DNA from: Caldifarciminota bacterium
GTDB lineage: Bacteria; Hydrothermota; Hydrothermia; B15-G9
Assembly: GCA_015489175.1 (NCBI GenBank)
Contig: WGAI01000036.1
Coordinates: forward strand, 1 to 44,574
Direction: 5' to 3'
DNA: 44,574 nt
A model generated the notes under the pieces. That model searched no databases. It was not told where the DNA came from and saw nothing but the letters and a program-made list of their open reading frames with translations. The position numbers and the translations under genes were made by a program. Of this stretch, positions 1-8,911 are shown piece by piece; positions within the stretch are counted from its first letter, which is position 1, and every line of letters begins with the position of its first letter.

Positions 1-11
1 ATAACGCCGCC

Positions 12-40
12 TTGACATATTGAGCTCACATAAATAACCT
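12..40 (+). promoter_or_regulatory. Probable sigma70-type promoter of clpC
   Basis: A perfect -35 box TTGACA (12-17) is followed, after 17 bases, by TAACCT (35-40), which keeps only the first, second and last bases of the -10 consensus. It lies 50 bases before the clpC start and no other gene lies between. The -35 is convincing and the -10 is weak. Confidence 0.45.
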
Positions 41-89
41 TAATTGCTGAATTCTGGAATTAACATGGAGTTCAGGAGGTGAAATTTAC

Positions 90-2579
90 ATGCGGATAGA
101 CAAATTCACTGAGGCGGCCAAAGAAGCGTTGATGAAGGCGCAGGCAGCGACATCGGAAATAGGCGGAGCTCAGATCGATGTGGAGCATATTCTGTGGGCA
201 CTCGTAACTCAGGAAAACGGAGTTGTTCCGCAGATACTTGAGAAGATGGGCATATCTCCGGACGTAGTTAAGTTCCATTTGAGCACATCGCTTCCGTTCA
301 GGATATCAAGGGTATCAAAACCCAATTCTAACAATGAGGTCTCTATCGGATCCAATCAGCTTTTTCTAACTTATTCGGCAGTAAATGTCTTGAATGAAGC
401 TGAAGAAGAAGCCAAAAAATTCGGCGACGATTACATCACAACGGAGCATATTTTCCTCGCAATTCTTGAGCACGGAGGGCGAGTTTCACGGATGCTCACC
501 TCCATAGGCATAACGAGACAAAAATTCGTCCGCGCAATGGAGGAAGTGCGCGGAGGCGGCAGGGCAAGCGGGCCCAATGCAGAATCCAGCTACAATGCCA
601 TCAAAAAATTTTCGATCGACATAACGAGAATGGCGGAAGAAGGCAAGCTTGACCCATTGATTGGGCGCGAGGAAGAGCTGAACAGGCTCATCCAGATTTT
701 GATGCGCAAGACAAAAAACAACCCCGTTTTGGTTGGCGAGCCCGGCGTCGGCAAAACAGCCATTGTTTACGGCCTCGCCCAGCGGATAGCTGACGGTAAA
801 GTGCCCGAATTCCTCAAAGGTAAGCGCTTGATCGAGTTGGATATGGGCGCACTTGTTGCAGGCACCAGATACAGGGGCGACTTCGAGGAACGGATGAAGA
901 GTGTAATTCGGGAGGTCAAATCGAAAAAGGGCGAGATTATTCTCTTTATCGATGAGCTACACAATGTCGTCGGCGCAGGCTCGGCAGAAGGCACTCTCGA
1001 CGCAGCCAACCTTTTGAAACCCGCACTCGCATCCGGTGAGCTCAGACTCATAGGCGCCACCACTCTCGACGAATACCGCGAGAGGATCGAGGCGGACGGC
1101 GCACTCGAAAGGAGGTTCCAGCCGATCTTCATTGAAGAACCTAACTTTGAGGAAACCATTAAGATACTCCGAGGCCTCAGGCCGAGATACGAGGAACATC
1201 ACGGCATCAAAATACTTGACGAAGCGATAGAAGCGGCGGTCAGGCTTTCGCAGAGATACATTAACGACAGATACCTGCCGGACAAAGCTATCGACTTGTT
1301 GGATGAAGGGGCATCGCTGGTGAGGCTGAAGATGTTCGACTTACCTGACGACCTGTCCGAAATCGCAGACCAGATCTCAAAGTTAGAAAAACAATATAGA
1401 AAAGCACTGAAGGAAGAGGATGATCTGCTCGCTGAACAGCTCAAATCCCACATAGCTGATCTGAAAGAGGTGTTTGAAAGGAAACACAGACAATGGATCG
1501 AGGAAAACGGCATCGCCCAGGTGGTGGACGCTGAAATCGTGGCGGAGGTCGTATCCGAGTGGACAGGCATCCCTGTGTTCAAACTCATTGAGGATGAAAG
1601 TAAGAAATTGATGCACATGGAGAAAGAACTTCAGAAACGGGTTATCGGTCAGGAGGAGGCGATAAGGGTTGTATCCGACGCCATCAGGCGCTCAAGGGCA
1701 GGACTGGCTGATCCAAACAGGCCGATCGGGGTTTTTCTGTTCATCGGGCCGACGGGCGTGGGCAAAACGCATCTCGCAAGGCAGCTTGCATGGTTCCTGT
1801 TCGACGACGAGGAAGCCCTCATTCGGATAGACATGTCCGAATACATGGAAAAGCACTCGGTCTCCAGACTTATCGGTGCGCCACCCGGCTACATCGGCTA
1901 TGAGAAAGGCGGTCAATTGACCGAAGCCGTCAGGAGGAGGCCATATCAGGTTATCCTTTTCGACGAGATCGAGAAAGCGCATCCTGATGTCCTCAATGTT
2001 ATGCTCCAGATATTCGATGCCGGACGGCTTACAGACGGTCAGGGACATGTGGTGGATTTCAAAAACACTGTGATAATCATGACATCAAATCTCGGCACAT
2101 CGTTCTACCGCTCATCAGTTAAGATAGGATACACGAGCACAGATGAAACTGAGGAGCTTGAGGTCAGGGAACAGATAATGAGAGAGCTCAAGAGGCAGTT
2201 CCGCATGGAATTCCTTAACAGGATAGATGAAATTGTGTTCTTCAGGCAACTTACACTTGATGAGATCAAAGAGATAACCCGCCTCGAACTGGAAAAGCTT
2301 GAGGAAAGGCTGTCCGAAAAGGGGATTTCCATCAAAGTCGAGAATTCGGCCATCGAATCCCTTGCAGAGAAAGGCTACGATAAGCTCTTCGGTGTAAGGC
2401 CGCTTGCAAGGACGATACAAAGGACCATAACCACGGAACTGTCCAGATTGCTGATATCCGGGAAACTCAAGGATGGGGATAAGGTTACCGTATCGGTTGA
2501 TGAAGACGGCAACTTCAAATTTGAAGTTAAAAAGTCCGTCAGGGTAGGCCTTTCAGACATGGCCTTTTCCGAATCCTGA
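90..2579 (+). CDS. clpC: ClpC-type AAA+ protease-partner ATPase
   Basis: This is a two-ring-domain Clp/Hsp100 unfoldase of 829 residues. ClpC-type proteins thread damaged or tagged proteins into the ClpP peptidase in the cytoplasm. The N-terminal Clp repeat domain covers about residues 1-150. The first AAA+ domain has Walker A GEPGVGKT at 216-223 and a FIDELH Walker B near 288; the second has GPTGVGKT at 553-560. The middle insertion (about 430-475) is a short helical hairpin, as in ClpC, not the long coiled coil of ClpB, so I call it ClpC. The start follows a strong AGGAGGTG ribosome site. No clpP, mcsA/mcsB or ctsR lies in the window, so the partner must be elsewhere. A TTGACA promoter lies just upstream. 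Confidence 0.93.
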   Translation: MRIDKFTEAAKEALMKAQAATSEIGGAQIDVEHILWALVTQENGVVPQILEKMGISPDVVKFHLSTSLPFRISRVSKPNSNNEVSIGSNQLFLTYSAVNVLNEAEEEAKKFGDDYITTEHIFLAILEHGGRVSRMLTSIGITRQKFVRAMEEVRGGGRASGPNAESSYNAIKKFSIDITRMAEEGKLDPLIGREEELNRLIQILMRKTKNNPVLVGEPGVGKTAIVYGLAQRIADGKVPEFLKGKRLIELDMGALVAGTRYRGDFEERMKSVIREVKSKKGEIILFIDELHNVVGAGSAEGTLDAANLLKPALASGELRLIGATTLDEYRERIEADGALERRFQPIFIEEPNFEETIKILRGLRPRYEEHHGIKILDEAIEAAVRLSQRYINDRYLPDKAIDLLDEGASLVRLKMFDLPDDLSEIADQISKLEKQYRKALKEEDDLLAEQLKSHIADLKEVFERKHRQWIEENGIAQVVDAEIVAEVVSEWTGIPVFKLIEDESKKLMHMEKELQKRVIGQEEAIRVVSDAIRRSRAGLADPNRPIGVFLFIGPTGVGKTHLARQLAWFLFDDEEALIRIDMSEYMEKHSVSRLIGAPPGYIGYEKGGQLTEAVRRRPYQVILFDEIEKAHPDVLNVMLQIFDAGRLTDGQGHVVDFKNTVIIMTSNLGTSFYRSSVKIGYTSTDETEELEVREQIMRELKRQFRMEFLNRIDEIVFFRQLTLDEIKEITRLELEKLEERLSEKGISIKVENSAIESLAEKGYDKLFGVRPLARTIQRTITTELSRLLISGKLKDGDKVTVSVDEDGNFKFEVKKSVRVGLSDMAFSES

Positions 2580-2613
2580 CCTAACTTAAGAATCCAACAG
2601 GAGGCTTTAAATT

Positions 2614-3165
2614 ATGGTTAACATTTTACTATCAATAGCTTTGATGTCCTATCTCAAGCCCGTTCCCAACTGGGAAGTCGGCTTTTTCATAGATCCGATA
2701 GCCTACGGCCTCTCAATTCAGAAAAATTTTAACTCCGCCGTGGGTTTTCGCGTCTTTGGCGCATTTCATATCGGAAGAACTCAGGAATACGAGGACGGGA
2801 ATGTCGTTGATAAACCATATTCATGGGCTCGATGGGGTATTCGCGTGATGAAGTATTTCCCAACATACACGGCACTAACGCCTTACATGGCGTTCGGGAT
2901 AGAGGGCAACAGCAGCACAAAATACGGCTACACGGGCAGAGGGTATTCCACGAGCGAGGTTAGACTCGCAGGTGCGATTTACGCCGTCGGATTGCAGTTT
3001 TTTCTGCCGATTTCGGCCTCTCGCGTGAGCTATCAGGGGATAGCAATGGATCTGGAAGTGAACGCCTATTACCACATCTATCGGTATCTTCTGAATGTCA
3101 GTAGGGATGAGGAGTTAACATTCGGCGGTCTGGGCCTTGGATGGGGCATCCATTACACATGGTGA
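2614..3165 (+). CDS. Hypothetical beta-barrel-like envelope protein
   Basis: I do not recognise this 183-residue protein. After a short hydrophobic start (MVNILLSIALMSYL) it has alternating polar and hydrophobic stretches rich in Tyr, Gly, Phe and Trp (for example AVGFRVFGAFHIG and VGLQFFLPI) and ends GWGIHYTW. Repeated amphipathic strands and an aromatic C-terminus are typical of small outer-membrane beta-barrels. The start follows a clear AGGAGG site. The signal-like segment has no Lys or Arg before residue 15, a feature shared by several exported proteins here. It sits 34 bases after clpC and 10 bases before deoC, so it is probably cotranscribed with them; the functional link is unknown. 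Confidence 0.6.
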   Translation: MVNILLSIALMSYLKPVPNWEVGFFIDPIAYGLSIQKNFNSAVGFRVFGAFHIGRTQEYEDGNVVDKPYSWARWGIRVMKYFPTYTALTPYMAFGIEGNSSTKYGYTGRGYSTSEVRLAGAIYAVGLQFFLPISASRVSYQGIAMDLEVNAYYHIYRYLLNVSRDEELTFGGLGLGWGIHYTW

Positions 3166-3175
3166 GGTGGTTCAA

Positions 3176-3838
3176 ATGACACTCGAAGAACTTGCAAAAC
3201 GGATAGATCACACAATACTCAAGCCCGATGCCACCGATTCGGATGTGCTCAAAGTGGTGGACGAGGCGATGAATTACGGATTTCGGGCTGTGTGCATAAA
3301 CAGCTCTTTTGTGCCGCTTGTCGTCGATAAACTTGAATCCACCGGGATATTGACATGCAGCGTGGTCGGGTTCCCGCTCGGCGCAGCCTCCACGGAAGCA
3401 AAAGCGTTCGAGGCGGAATGGGCCGTTGAGAACGGAGCTGACGAGCTGGACATGGTGATGCACATAGGCCATTTCAAAAGCGGCCTCTACTCCTACATCG
3501 TCTCGGACATAAAGGCTGTTGTCGAGGCTGCCAATGGCAGACATGTCAAGGTAATCATCGAGACAGCGTATCTGACCGACGATGAAAAGGAGAAGGCCGT
3601 CGAGCTCGTGGCAAAGGGCGGCGCACATTTCGTGAAGACTTCAACCGGCTTCGGCCCGAGAGGCGCGACTGCTCACGATGTCGCGATATTGGCCAAAAAA
3701 GCGAAGGAATTCGGGCTCAAAGTCAAAGCTGCCGGCGGAATTAGAGACTTTCAGACCGCGATGGAGATGATCAACGCAGGCGCAGATGTCATCGGGGCAT
3801 CCAAAAGTGTCAACATCATAGCAACCTACATCAAGTAG
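3176..3838 (+). CDS. deoC: Deoxyribose-phosphate aldolase
   Basis: This 220-residue class I aldolase splits 2-deoxyribose-5-phosphate into glyceraldehyde-3-phosphate and acetaldehyde, the last step of deoxynucleoside catabolism in the cytoplasm. The Schiff-base lysine is Lys154 in FVKTSTGFGPRGAT; Lys184 (VKAAGG) and Asp92 (ELDMVM) match the other catalytic residues of the family. An upstream in-frame TTG at 3137 would add 13 residues, but it lies inside the preceding gene, while the ATG at 3176 has GAGGTGG five bases before it and follows the previous stop at once. Length is normal for the family. No deoA, deoB, deoD or cdd neighbour is present; it is instead flanked by two barrel-like proteins. 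Confidence 0.93.
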   Translation: MTLEELAKRIDHTILKPDATDSDVLKVVDEAMNYGFRAVCINSSFVPLVVDKLESTGILTCSVVGFPLGAASTEAKAFEAEWAVENGADELDMVMHIGHFKSGLYSYIVSDIKAVVEAANGRHVKVIIETAYLTDDEKEKAVELVAKGGAHFVKTSTGFGPRGATAHDVAILAKKAKEFGLKVKAAGGIRDFQTAMEMINAGADVIGASKSVNIIATYIK

Positions 3839-3840
3839 CC

Positions 3841-4449
3841 ATGAATGCGATAATAAATGCACTGTTGTCGCTCTATTTCACCGTGTATGTTGGTGGTGCA
3901 ACGAGAATCACATCTCTATACACATCAGGGTTTTCCATTGGAGGTGAGATCGCGCTGTTTACGCCCGATTCCGCATCCCGATATCTCATGGGGGTGTCCA
4001 CGACCTTCTACGGGTTTAAATCAGCCTACTACGACTTTTACAGACGGGAATACGAGATAAACATCACGCCCGCAACTGCCAACCTCTCAGCGCTCACTAT
4101 CGGCTATTCAAGGGATCTGGTCATGGAGAGCAGGAAATGGGGCTGGGAGCTTGCAGGCGGCCTTTCGCTGATCAGCTACGACCTCACATTTCCCGAAGCG
4201 GATGTGAATTTAGACGGCACCATTGCGCCGTTCTGGGGTCAGGGCGTGTGGGTGAGGGTCAAATTCCACAAATGGGAGCGGAAAAGGAGTTCTTACGGGC
4301 TCTGGGCATCGGCGTCACTTTACAGAGGCAGTTTCGAGGCGCTGTATCCGTTCATCTCCGACACGACATGGGCAGGCGTGAGGCAGGAAGGCGGCCCTAT
4401 AACCGTGCCGATGTTTGGGGGAGGTGTGACGATAACCATCAGAGATTGA
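3841..4449 (+). CDS. Hypothetical beta-barrel-like envelope protein
   Basis: This unrecognised 202-residue protein starts two bases after the deoC stop and has no clear ribosome site, so it may depend on translational coupling. The N-terminus (MNAIINALLSLYFTVYVGG) is hydrophobic and uncharged. The rest shows amphipathic strands with many aromatics and glycines (FSIGGEIALF, YGLWASASLYRG) and ends GGGVTITIRD. This suggests a small outer-membrane barrel with short loops. It has no evident sequence identity to the barrel-like protein at 2614 beyond general composition. Its 3' end overlaps the convergent DUF58 gene by 11 bases. Confidence 0.55.
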   Translation: MNAIINALLSLYFTVYVGGATRITSLYTSGFSIGGEIALFTPDSASRYLMGVSTTFYGFKSAYYDFYRREYEINITPATANLSALTIGYSRDLVMESRKWGWELAGGLSLISYDLTFPEADVNLDGTIAPFWGQGVWVRVKFHKWERKRSSYGLWASASLYRGSFEALYPFISDTTWAGVRQEGGPITVPMFGGGVTITIRD

Positions 4450-5380
4450 AAAGTGCCAGTTCCTTCAGTATCCGCCTGCGATGCTGGTCCCCTGTGCCGT
4501 AGTCGATTTGAGTTGCGTCGCCGAGTTTCAGGGCCACCATGTTCCCCGCATTTAGATGGGTAACCGCTATCGATGCTGCCTCCTCGATTTGCTCGTCCGT
4601 TGCATCGGAAGGCACTTCTATCATGACCTTTATGCCCTCGCGATCGGCGAATTGCTTGACCATCAGCTGACCGGTTTTCGCAAACGATTTCCAGTGGATC
4701 ATCGACAGCTTATCGCGAGGCGTGTATCCTCTCAATCCCATAAAGTCACCGCCCACGCCCTCGTGCCTTGAGCCTTCCAATTCGCCCGCTTCCTGGCCTG
4801 TGTTATACCGCAGCTCGACATCGTGGATGTGCGGATAGACGATAAGTTCAGCGTCTATCTCAAAAGTGCGCCATCTGTTGGTGAAACCAAACGGGAAAGT
4901 CGTCACAAGAATCAACCTCTCCAGTTTATACAGGCCGCGCCTTGGAAAGATTGCCCGACAGTGGGTCAATTTCTCGCCACCGCCGGGCACCTGAAAGATC
5001 ACGCTCTGAGAGATGATGTCCGTTTTTCCCGGAAACATGCATCTTATCAGGAAGGACGGCAACGGCTTGATGCTTTTGACTTTAAGGGCGAAAACCGCCG
5101 GTGTCCGCGCGTAAATCTCGTTAGGAACGGCAAGATGTGGCTCCAGCCCTTTGATGTTTATCAGGGACTCAAAGCCAGAGATTGCCATCACGGACAACAT
5201 CATCGAAAGCACCACATAGAGTAGGTTGTTGCCTGTGTTCACAGCCGCAACGCCAACCAGAAGCGTCAAAATGCCGAAAAATGTGCCCGTTTTGGTTATG
5301 CTGGTGCGTATTTTCTCTAACTTGAACAGCCAGTCACATGAAAAGTTGGGCATATCAGTTTCGTTCAGCCGCAAGCTCAT
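4439..5380 (-). CDS. DUF58 domain protein
   Basis: This 313-residue protein has a cytoplasmic lead, two adjacent membrane segments (about residues 30-70: TGTFFGILTLLVGVAAV and NLLYVVLSMMLSVMAISG), then a soluble domain with the DUF58 signature GLRGYTPRDKLSMIHWKSFA (about 218-237). DUF58 proteins usually work with a MoxR AAA+ ATPase in poorly understood envelope or metal-insertion roles. Here the only MoxR gene (20415) is 15 kb away and on the other strand. The start overlaps the end of the upstream propeller gene by 26 bases. An alternative ATG at 5353, one base after that gene's stop, is equally possible; neither has a good ribosome site, which points to translational coupling. Confidence 0.82.
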   Translation of the reverse strand: MSLRLNETDMPNFSCDWLFKLEKIRTSITKTGTFFGILTLLVGVAAVNTGNNLLYVVLSMMLSVMAISGFESLINIKGLEPHLAVPNEIYARTPAVFALKVKSIKPLPSFLIRCMFPGKTDIISQSVIFQVPGGGEKLTHCRAIFPRRGLYKLERLILVTTFPFGFTNRWRTFEIDAELIVYPHIHDVELRYNTGQEAGELEGSRHEGVGGDFMGLRGYTPRDKLSMIHWKSFAKTGQLMVKQFADREGIKVMIEVPSDATDEQIEEAASIAVTHLNAGNMVALKLGDATQIDYGTGDQHRRRILKELALFNL

Positions 5381-7235
5381 AAAATATCAGGCCTGCGTTG
5401 AAAGCAGATACAACCACGAGCCCCTTTTCAGGTAAATAAGTCATGCCTTCACCAAGTCCGGGCAACGAAATCTCCTGCAATATCCTGGGTTCCTCCGGCG
5501 AGCTGACATCGAGGACATAAAGCCAGCCGTTCTGGAAATCTTTTGCCACACCTGACATAAGCAGGTAGTGGTCGATCAGGATTGCATGCCTGATGTAACC
5601 CTTGAGTTTTTTCCTCGCCACGATGTTCAACCCGTTTTCGTCGGCCTTGACAACCACAAGTCCAGAATCATCGGCTGCAACGAAGATGTAAGGATATCGG
5701 ACAACCATATCGTAGGCCCATGACCCGATATTGGTTGAAGCAACGACATGCGAGGAGTCGGTCTGGTTTTTGTCATAAGCGATTACCCGTCCCTGATATG
5801 TCAACATGTAGAAAAGAGAGCCATGTCTTTCGATATCAGAGATATAGCTGTAATTGAGTTCTTTTAGGTCAAAACTGTAAATCAGAGAGGGTTTCGATGG
5901 TGGGTTGATACTGACGATGTGAGCGCCTCCCCAATCGCTAGCGGTATAAATCATAGCTCTGGCCGTATCAAGGATCAGATGGCGCAGGATTCCCTCTATG
6001 TAAAGCGTATCGATGGATGGGGTATCAGCAACCATTCTCTTCACTGTGGAGTAGACGAGACCATCACTGCCTGCCGCAATGTAAAAATAGCCATTGTATG
6101 AGGTTACATCGTCGATCTCATTGAAGATGTGGTAATGTTTAATTTGCTTTATGTGCTCTGGATCCTTGATGTTGAGCAAGAGAAAATTACCCATTTTATC
6201 CCCGATGACCAGCGTGGTATCGTTAACAGGCGATGTGGCAATGGTATAGCCGGGCGTCGAGAACTCCCATATTGTTATCATGCTATCTCCCGACATTTTC
6301 ACCTTTTTGACGCCTCCGTAATCGCAAGCTATGTAAATCTCAGAATTTCCTCGATTTTTCACGGCCTGAATGAATGCAGACGAATACTCGTGAATTTTCG
6401 GGGTCTTGGGAGCCGAAATGTCCGAGATATCTATCTTAAAAACAACGCCACCCCACATGTCGCTTCGATAACCTCCCGCCATCAGGGTGGAGTCGTCTAT
6501 CTGCTCGGCATCGACAAGGTGATACGAGAGATAGGGGTAGGATACATACGCAATGCCGGTTAACTCTCGCGTCCTGGATTGGATCTTCATGAAACTGACC
6601 TTACCATCCCAGAGGGTAACAGCAATGATCGAATCGTTTATGAGGTCTATGTCCTCGACCGAATCGCTTAACTTTTTCGGAGGAAATGGGATGGTATCGC
6701 CGTAGTTGAACATGAATATGCCGGAATCAGCGGCCCCTACGATAACCAATCCCCTGACCATCACGGCAGAAGTAACTTCATAACCTTTCAGGAGCGTAGA
6801 TTTTAGAGTGAATCCGAACGGACCCTTTTCGTAAATTGCAAGCCCACCTGAGCGCATCGCCACAAGCAGCAGTTTTCCACTGAACGAGAGCCTGTAAGCC
6901 TTCCCTTCCGTCTTGAGATGGCATTTCGGGATTAATCTGCCACTTTCCAGTTTGAAACACTCGACCCCATTGTCTTCCTCAGCCACATAGACGATGCCTT
7001 TGTGGATTTTTATGTCAATCACATCATTGGCCCGAGTAACTTGATAGAGAAGCTTGTAATCGTCACCTTTATCCAGAAGCACGAAAATGCCAGCGCCTGA
7101 ACCTACTAAAACGGTGTCGTGAGTGTAAGCAACAGTCAGGACAGGCCCAAAACCCCATCTGCTCATCTCGCGGAGTGTTGGACCTTTTTGAAAACCTGAC
7201 ATGGTCAGAACTGATATCAAAATAAGCACATTCAT
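5355..7235 (-). CDS. Exported beta-propeller repeat protein
   Basis: This 626-residue protein begins with a short signal-like segment (MNVLILISVLTMSG) and then consists of beta-propeller blades. Repeats of the type 'hydrophobic strand, G.GIFVLL/GLAIYE/GLVVVKAD, turn' recur through the whole length (DDSGLVVV, AADSGIFMFNYG, GSDGLVYS), resembling LVIVD-type propellers. It is probably periplasmic or surface exposed. A start at 7250 is possible, but GGAGGT lies between that ATG and the one at 7235, which therefore is the better start; the ribosome site lies within the last codons of the upstream lipoprotein gene. It probably belongs to one operon with the neighbouring genes. Ligand and role are unknown. 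Confidence 0.75.
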   Translation of the reverse strand: MNVLILISVLTMSGFQKGPTLREMSRWGFGPVLTVAYTHDTVLVGSGAGIFVLLDKGDDYKLLYQVTRANDVIDIKIHKGIVYVAEEDNGVECFKLESGRLIPKCHLKTEGKAYRLSFSGKLLLVAMRSGGLAIYEKGPFGFTLKSTLLKGYEVTSAVMVRGLVIVGAADSGIFMFNYGDTIPFPPKKLSDSVEDIDLINDSIIAVTLWDGKVSFMKIQSRTRELTGIAYVSYPYLSYHLVDAEQIDDSTLMAGGYRSDMWGGVVFKIDISDISAPKTPKIHEYSSAFIQAVKNRGNSEIYIACDYGGVKKVKMSGDSMITIWEFSTPGYTIATSPVNDTTLVIGDKMGNFLLLNIKDPEHIKQIKHYHIFNEIDDVTSYNGYFYIAAGSDGLVYSTVKRMVADTPSIDTLYIEGILRHLILDTARAMIYTASDWGGAHIVSINPPSKPSLIYSFDLKELNYSYISDIERHGSLFYMLTYQGRVIAYDKNQTDSSHVVASTNIGSWAYDMVVRYPYIFVAADDSGLVVVKADENGLNIVARKKLKGYIRHAILIDHYLLMSGVAKDFQNGWLYVLDVSSPEEPRILQEISLPGLGEGMTYLPEKGLVVVSAFNAGLIFYELAAERN

Positions 7236-7240
7236 AATTT

Positions 7241-7906
7241 TTACCTCCATATTGTGTCTTTATTGAGGTTAAAAAGCGTTTTGGTTTCTGCGTTGTAGAT
7301 AGAGGTCAAAACTATCTGACCGTTTTTGCGGGCATAGTTAAACTCAATATGCCCCTTGCTGGATGTTACATCTATCGAAATTGTCCCGTTCTTCTCTGAA
7401 AACCTGTCTATTTTGACATCGGTTATCCTCCCCTCCTCCGGGATAAGAAAAAACGCATTCTTGGGGTAAAGATAGGGCAATAGATAGGGGAGTTCGGCGT
7501 AATCAAAAACACGCCCTTTGAAATGCAATGTCCTGCTTGAGGACTTTTTCCCACTTATGTGAGTGATCCTGACACTATCCTGAAAATATGCCACTTCGGT
7601 GAGCATAATACTGCGGTTATTCGTAAACATGGTGCTCCTGAAAGCCCTATCTGGCACAAGCCGTTGATTTGTCTCGAGATACATAGAATCTTTCAGGAGG
7701 GGGGATGCGGATGTCTGTGAAAACACATAGCCATCATCCCGCCTGATGACCTCAAAGGTCGCCTTTCCACGAAATTTGCCATGGGAATAGATGTTGTAGG
7801 TAAATTTGCCCTCAAGAAGTTGCGGACGGGGATACTGTGGAACCTGAAACACACGAGTGCACGAGACGAAGAACGCAATTGTGAGCCCTATGAGCAGTTT
7901 TTTCAA
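7241..7906 (-). CDS. Lipoprotein, possibly DUF3108-like
   Basis: This 221-residue protein has a lipoprotein signal (MKKLLIGLTIAFFVSC, lipobox FVSC with Cys16), so it is likely anchored in the inner or outer membrane. The mature part (LLEGKFTYNIYSHGKFRGKATFEVIRRDDG onward, in strands) resembles the start of DUF3108/LolA-like beta-sandwich envelope proteins, but I am not sure of the family. The start codon is TTG, overlapping the yhaM-like stop by four bases, with AAGGAGGGG about 12 bases upstream. The end carries the ribosome site of the next gene. Confidence 0.65.
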   Translation of the reverse strand: MKKLLIGLTIAFFVSCTRVFQVPQYPRPQLLEGKFTYNIYSHGKFRGKATFEVIRRDDGYVFSQTSASPLLKDSMYLETNQRLVPDRAFRSTMFTNNRSIMLTEVAYFQDSVRITHISGKKSSSRTLHFKGRVFDYAELPYLLPYLYPKNAFFLIPEEGRITDVKIDRFSEKNGTISIDVTSSKGHIEFNYARKNGQIVLTSIYNAETKTLFNLNKDTIWR

Positions 7907-8889
7907 AATAGAAAGTCCCCTCCTTCAGGTTCTTCCTCTTCTTCCCCTCCAAGAAATACATACCGCGAAAGCCCTCTGTGGTAATCGCTCCATCTTGCAT
8001 TTTCGGATGACACATCGACATGCTGGAACATCCACAACTTGGCGCTCATGTTGTCCGCAAAATGGATTATCATGCTCTCAGGCGTCATAGGCACAATCGG
8101 CGAACCCCATTCCTGCTGTCCGTGATGCGAAAGGATTATGTGCAGGATATGCATTGCGAGGTCGTTTGGAAACGACTTCATGTTAGAGATCTTGTTTTTC
8201 GCCATCTCGTATCCGATAGCGATATGGCCCATAAGTCTCCCCTCATCCGTCCTGTCTATCTTTGGAAACCATGTATATTCTCTCACCTTGCCGATATCGT
8301 GCAGCAGGCCGCCAGCTATCAGGATGTCCTTTTTCAGGCCTGAGATGACATCGCGCGCAGCGTAGGCGAATCTCGTGACCTCAAGCGTGTGTTCGAGCAG
8401 GCCGCCAACATAGGCGTGGTGCATCTTCTTGGCCCCCGGCGCCATCTTGAACTTCTCGGCAAAATCTATGTCTCCGAAAAACGCAAGCAACAGGTCCTTC
8501 AGATGTTTGTTGCTCACCTTCTGGACGAATTTAAGCAGCTCGGCATACATCTGGTTGATGTTCTTGTCCGTCATCGGCACGATGTCGGCGAGCTCATATT
8601 TGTCCTCCGCTACAACGGAGGCGTCTATCACCTTGAGATTCCTATCTTTGCCGAACCGCTGGATGCGGGCTTTTAGACGGATAACTTTTGAGGGCTGCAG
8701 GATCTGAGAGAGCCGTTCAATGTCGTCGAAAACAACCGCCTTCATTTCACCGGTCGAGTCACCTATGAGCAGGTCGATGTATTTCTGACCCGTTCTTGTG
8801 GGCTTAATCTGAGACCTTATGACCACGAAGACCTCCTCGATCTCCTCATCGCTTTTGTTTCTGATGTCAGTTATGTAAAGTGATTTCAT
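7903..8889 (-). CDS. yhaM: YhaM-like 3'-5' exoribonuclease (OB fold plus HD domain)
   Basis: This 328-residue cytoplasmic protein combines an N-terminal OB-type nucleic-acid-binding fold (about 15-95: YIDLLIGDSTGEMKAVVF) with an HD hydrolase domain (about 145-300). The metal ligands are visible: His167 (LLEHTLE), HD at 197-198 (LLHDIGK), His222, HH at 255-256 (LSHHG) and Asp279 (HFADN). This order and length fit YhaM/Cbf1, which degrades RNA and single-stranded DNA from the 3' end. The C-terminus is acidic (a run of Glu followed by PEGG). It sits 22 bases after the WD40 gene and overlaps the next by four bases. The match is to the family; whether it acts on RNA here is inferred. Confidence 0.85.
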   Translation of the reverse strand: MKSLYITDIRNKSDEEIEEVFVVIRSQIKPTRTGQKYIDLLIGDSTGEMKAVVFDDIERLSQILQPSKVIRLKARIQRFGKDRNLKVIDASVVAEDKYELADIVPMTDKNINQMYAELLKFVQKVSNKHLKDLLLAFFGDIDFAEKFKMAPGAKKMHHAYVGGLLEHTLEVTRFAYAARDVISGLKKDILIAGGLLHDIGKVREYTWFPKIDRTDEGRLMGHIAIGYEMAKNKISNMKSFPNDLAMHILHIILSHHGQQEWGSPIVPMTPESMIIHFADNMSAKLWMFQHVDVSSENARWSDYHRGLSRYVFLGGEEEEEPEGGDFLF

Positions 8890-8911
8890 CCCACAGCCCT
8901 CGTTTTTGGTC

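Noticed and set aside
90-2579. Calling the Clp ATPase ClpB
   Set aside because: The middle domain is a single short helical pair of about 45 residues, while ClpB has a long coiled coil of more than 100.
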